This document shows, one piece after another, positions 4,803 to 5,268 of a stretch of 5,268 nucleotides of DNA. A program made the position numbers and the translations under genes. The notes below the pieces were generated by a model. The model did no database searches. It was not told where the DNA came from and saw only the letters and a program-made list of their open reading frames with translations. Every line of letters begins with the position of its first letter. Positions within the stretch are counted from its first letter, which is position 1. Source of the stretch: CAYFMH01 sp964344775 (lineage in GTDB: Bacteria; Patescibacteriota; Gracilibacteria; UBA4473); contig CAYFOO010000077.1 of the NCBI GenBank assembly GCA_964344775.1, positions 1 to 5,268 on the forward strand, read 5' to 3'.

Positions 4803-5237
4803 ATGGAAAGACAGCTTTTTACTCCTGAACTAAATACTTCTGAACAGAAGTCGACTTATTTAGATGATGTTTTTTCTAGAAAAGTTTCTTTTCCTGTTAC
4901 TGGGATGGGGATGGCAATAGATTTCTCAGACGAGTTTCATACTGTTGCCATGACGAAGGCAAGGTGTTTTGGGACTTTAGCTGCTTCAATGGCTGGGTAT
5001 AATGATGTTTTTGATGAGTTATTTGGAGATGATGGTCCTATAAAACGAGAAGATAAAGAAAATCTTGCCCATGAAGCAAATCGAAAAGCAATTTTAAGAA
5101 AAATTGAACATTTTAGAAAAGAACATCCTCATGCTGTTTTATCAGCAAATTTAATGTATGCAGTGGATGACTACGATTCTATGCTTAGAACAATTGGAGA
5201 AAGTGGAGAAGTAGATATTAGAGTTTCTGCACAATAA
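4803..5237 (+). CDS. Hypothetical protein, 144 residues
   Basis: I do not recognise this protein. From the ATG at 4803 it is 144 residues, soluble-looking, with no signal peptide. Visible segments are a polar N-terminus (MERQLFTPELNTSEQKS), a small-residue block at about 29-61 (SFPVTGMGMAIDFSDEFH, then GTLAASMAGY), an acidic turn (DELFGDDGPIKREDKEN), a charged helix at about 87-110 (HEANRKAILRKIEHFRKEHPH), and a tail with YAVDDYDSMLRTIGESGE. A GTG at 4779 would add eight residues (SRLWQIK after the initiator). I prefer the ATG because TTTACT (4762-4767) and TAGATT (4784-4789), 16 bases apart, form a weak promoter that would start transcription between the two. There is no Shine-Dalgarno sequence at either. 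It is divergent from the zinc-ribbon gene across about 150 bases. Function cannot be inferred from context. Confidence 0.75.
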   Translation: MERQLFTPELNTSEQKSTYLDDVFSRKVSFPVTGMGMAIDFSDEFHTVAMTKARCFGTLAASMAGYNDVFDELFGDDGPIKREDKENLAHEANRKAILRKIEHFRKEHPHAVLSANLMYAVDDYDSMLRTIGESGEVDIRVSAQ

Positions 5238-5268
5238 AAAAAGCGACAGGTGCATTATCCCCAATCCC

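Noticed and set aside
575..5237. UGA recoded as glycine, as in Gracilibacteria
   Set aside because: None of the complete frames contains an in-frame UGA, although glycine is common in them. In a recoded genome several would be expected, and the glycosylase frame ends sensibly at UGA.

Overview
The window looks like a chromosomal segment of an uncultured bacterium, most plausibly from the candidate phyla radiation (Patescibacteria) or a relative. This is an inference from the mix seen: AT-rich, tightly packed genes, no Shine-Dalgarno sequence ahead of any start, a homodimeric glycyl-tRNA synthetase, a stripped-down O6-alkylguanine transferase, and several proteins I cannot assign. UGA appears to be a stop: no complete gene has an in-frame UGA, and one gene ends on it. 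No sequence here fixes the lineage by itself.

Layout. Positions 1-116 hold a perfect 9-bp inverted repeat and a candidate promoter ahead of a hicB-hicA toxin-antitoxin pair (117-543). A glycyl-tRNA synthetase gene follows (575-1990), with its own likely promoter inside the end of hicA. A 155-codon cysteine-containing hypothetical gene (1987-2454, minus) converges on it, and their stop codons interlock. An AT-rich divergent intergenic region (2455-2555) has two back-to-back TTGACT boxes and drives this gene leftward and a 322-codon hypothetical gene rightward (2556-3524). The latter interlocks stop codons with a minus-strand gene for a single-domain O6-alkylguanine-DNA alkyltransferase (3521-3772).

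Upstream of that gene, on the same minus strand, lie a short tandem repeat (3775-3806), a 94-bp palindromic element with perfect 10-bp terminal inverted repeats (3818-3911), a 3-methyladenine DNA glycosylase gene (3829-4395) whose 3' end is supplied by the element, and a small zinc-ribbon gene (4423-4653). The last gene, 4803-5237 on the plus strand, is an unassigned 144-residue protein.

How the genes relate. The minus-strand block places two complementary alkylation-repair enzymes side by side: a glycosylase excising N-alkylated purines and a suicide alkyltransferase reversing O6-alkylguanine. A structured mobile-type repeat sits between them and has rewritten the glycosylase C-terminus. The hicBA pair is a stability or stress module next to a housekeeping tRNA synthetase. 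I see no tRNA, rRNA, CRISPR array, transposase gene or convincing intrinsic terminator, and no gene-free stretch over 300 bases if 1987-2454 is a real gene. I do not see a clear new multi-gene system; the strongest unexplained structure is the 3775-3911 repeat region.
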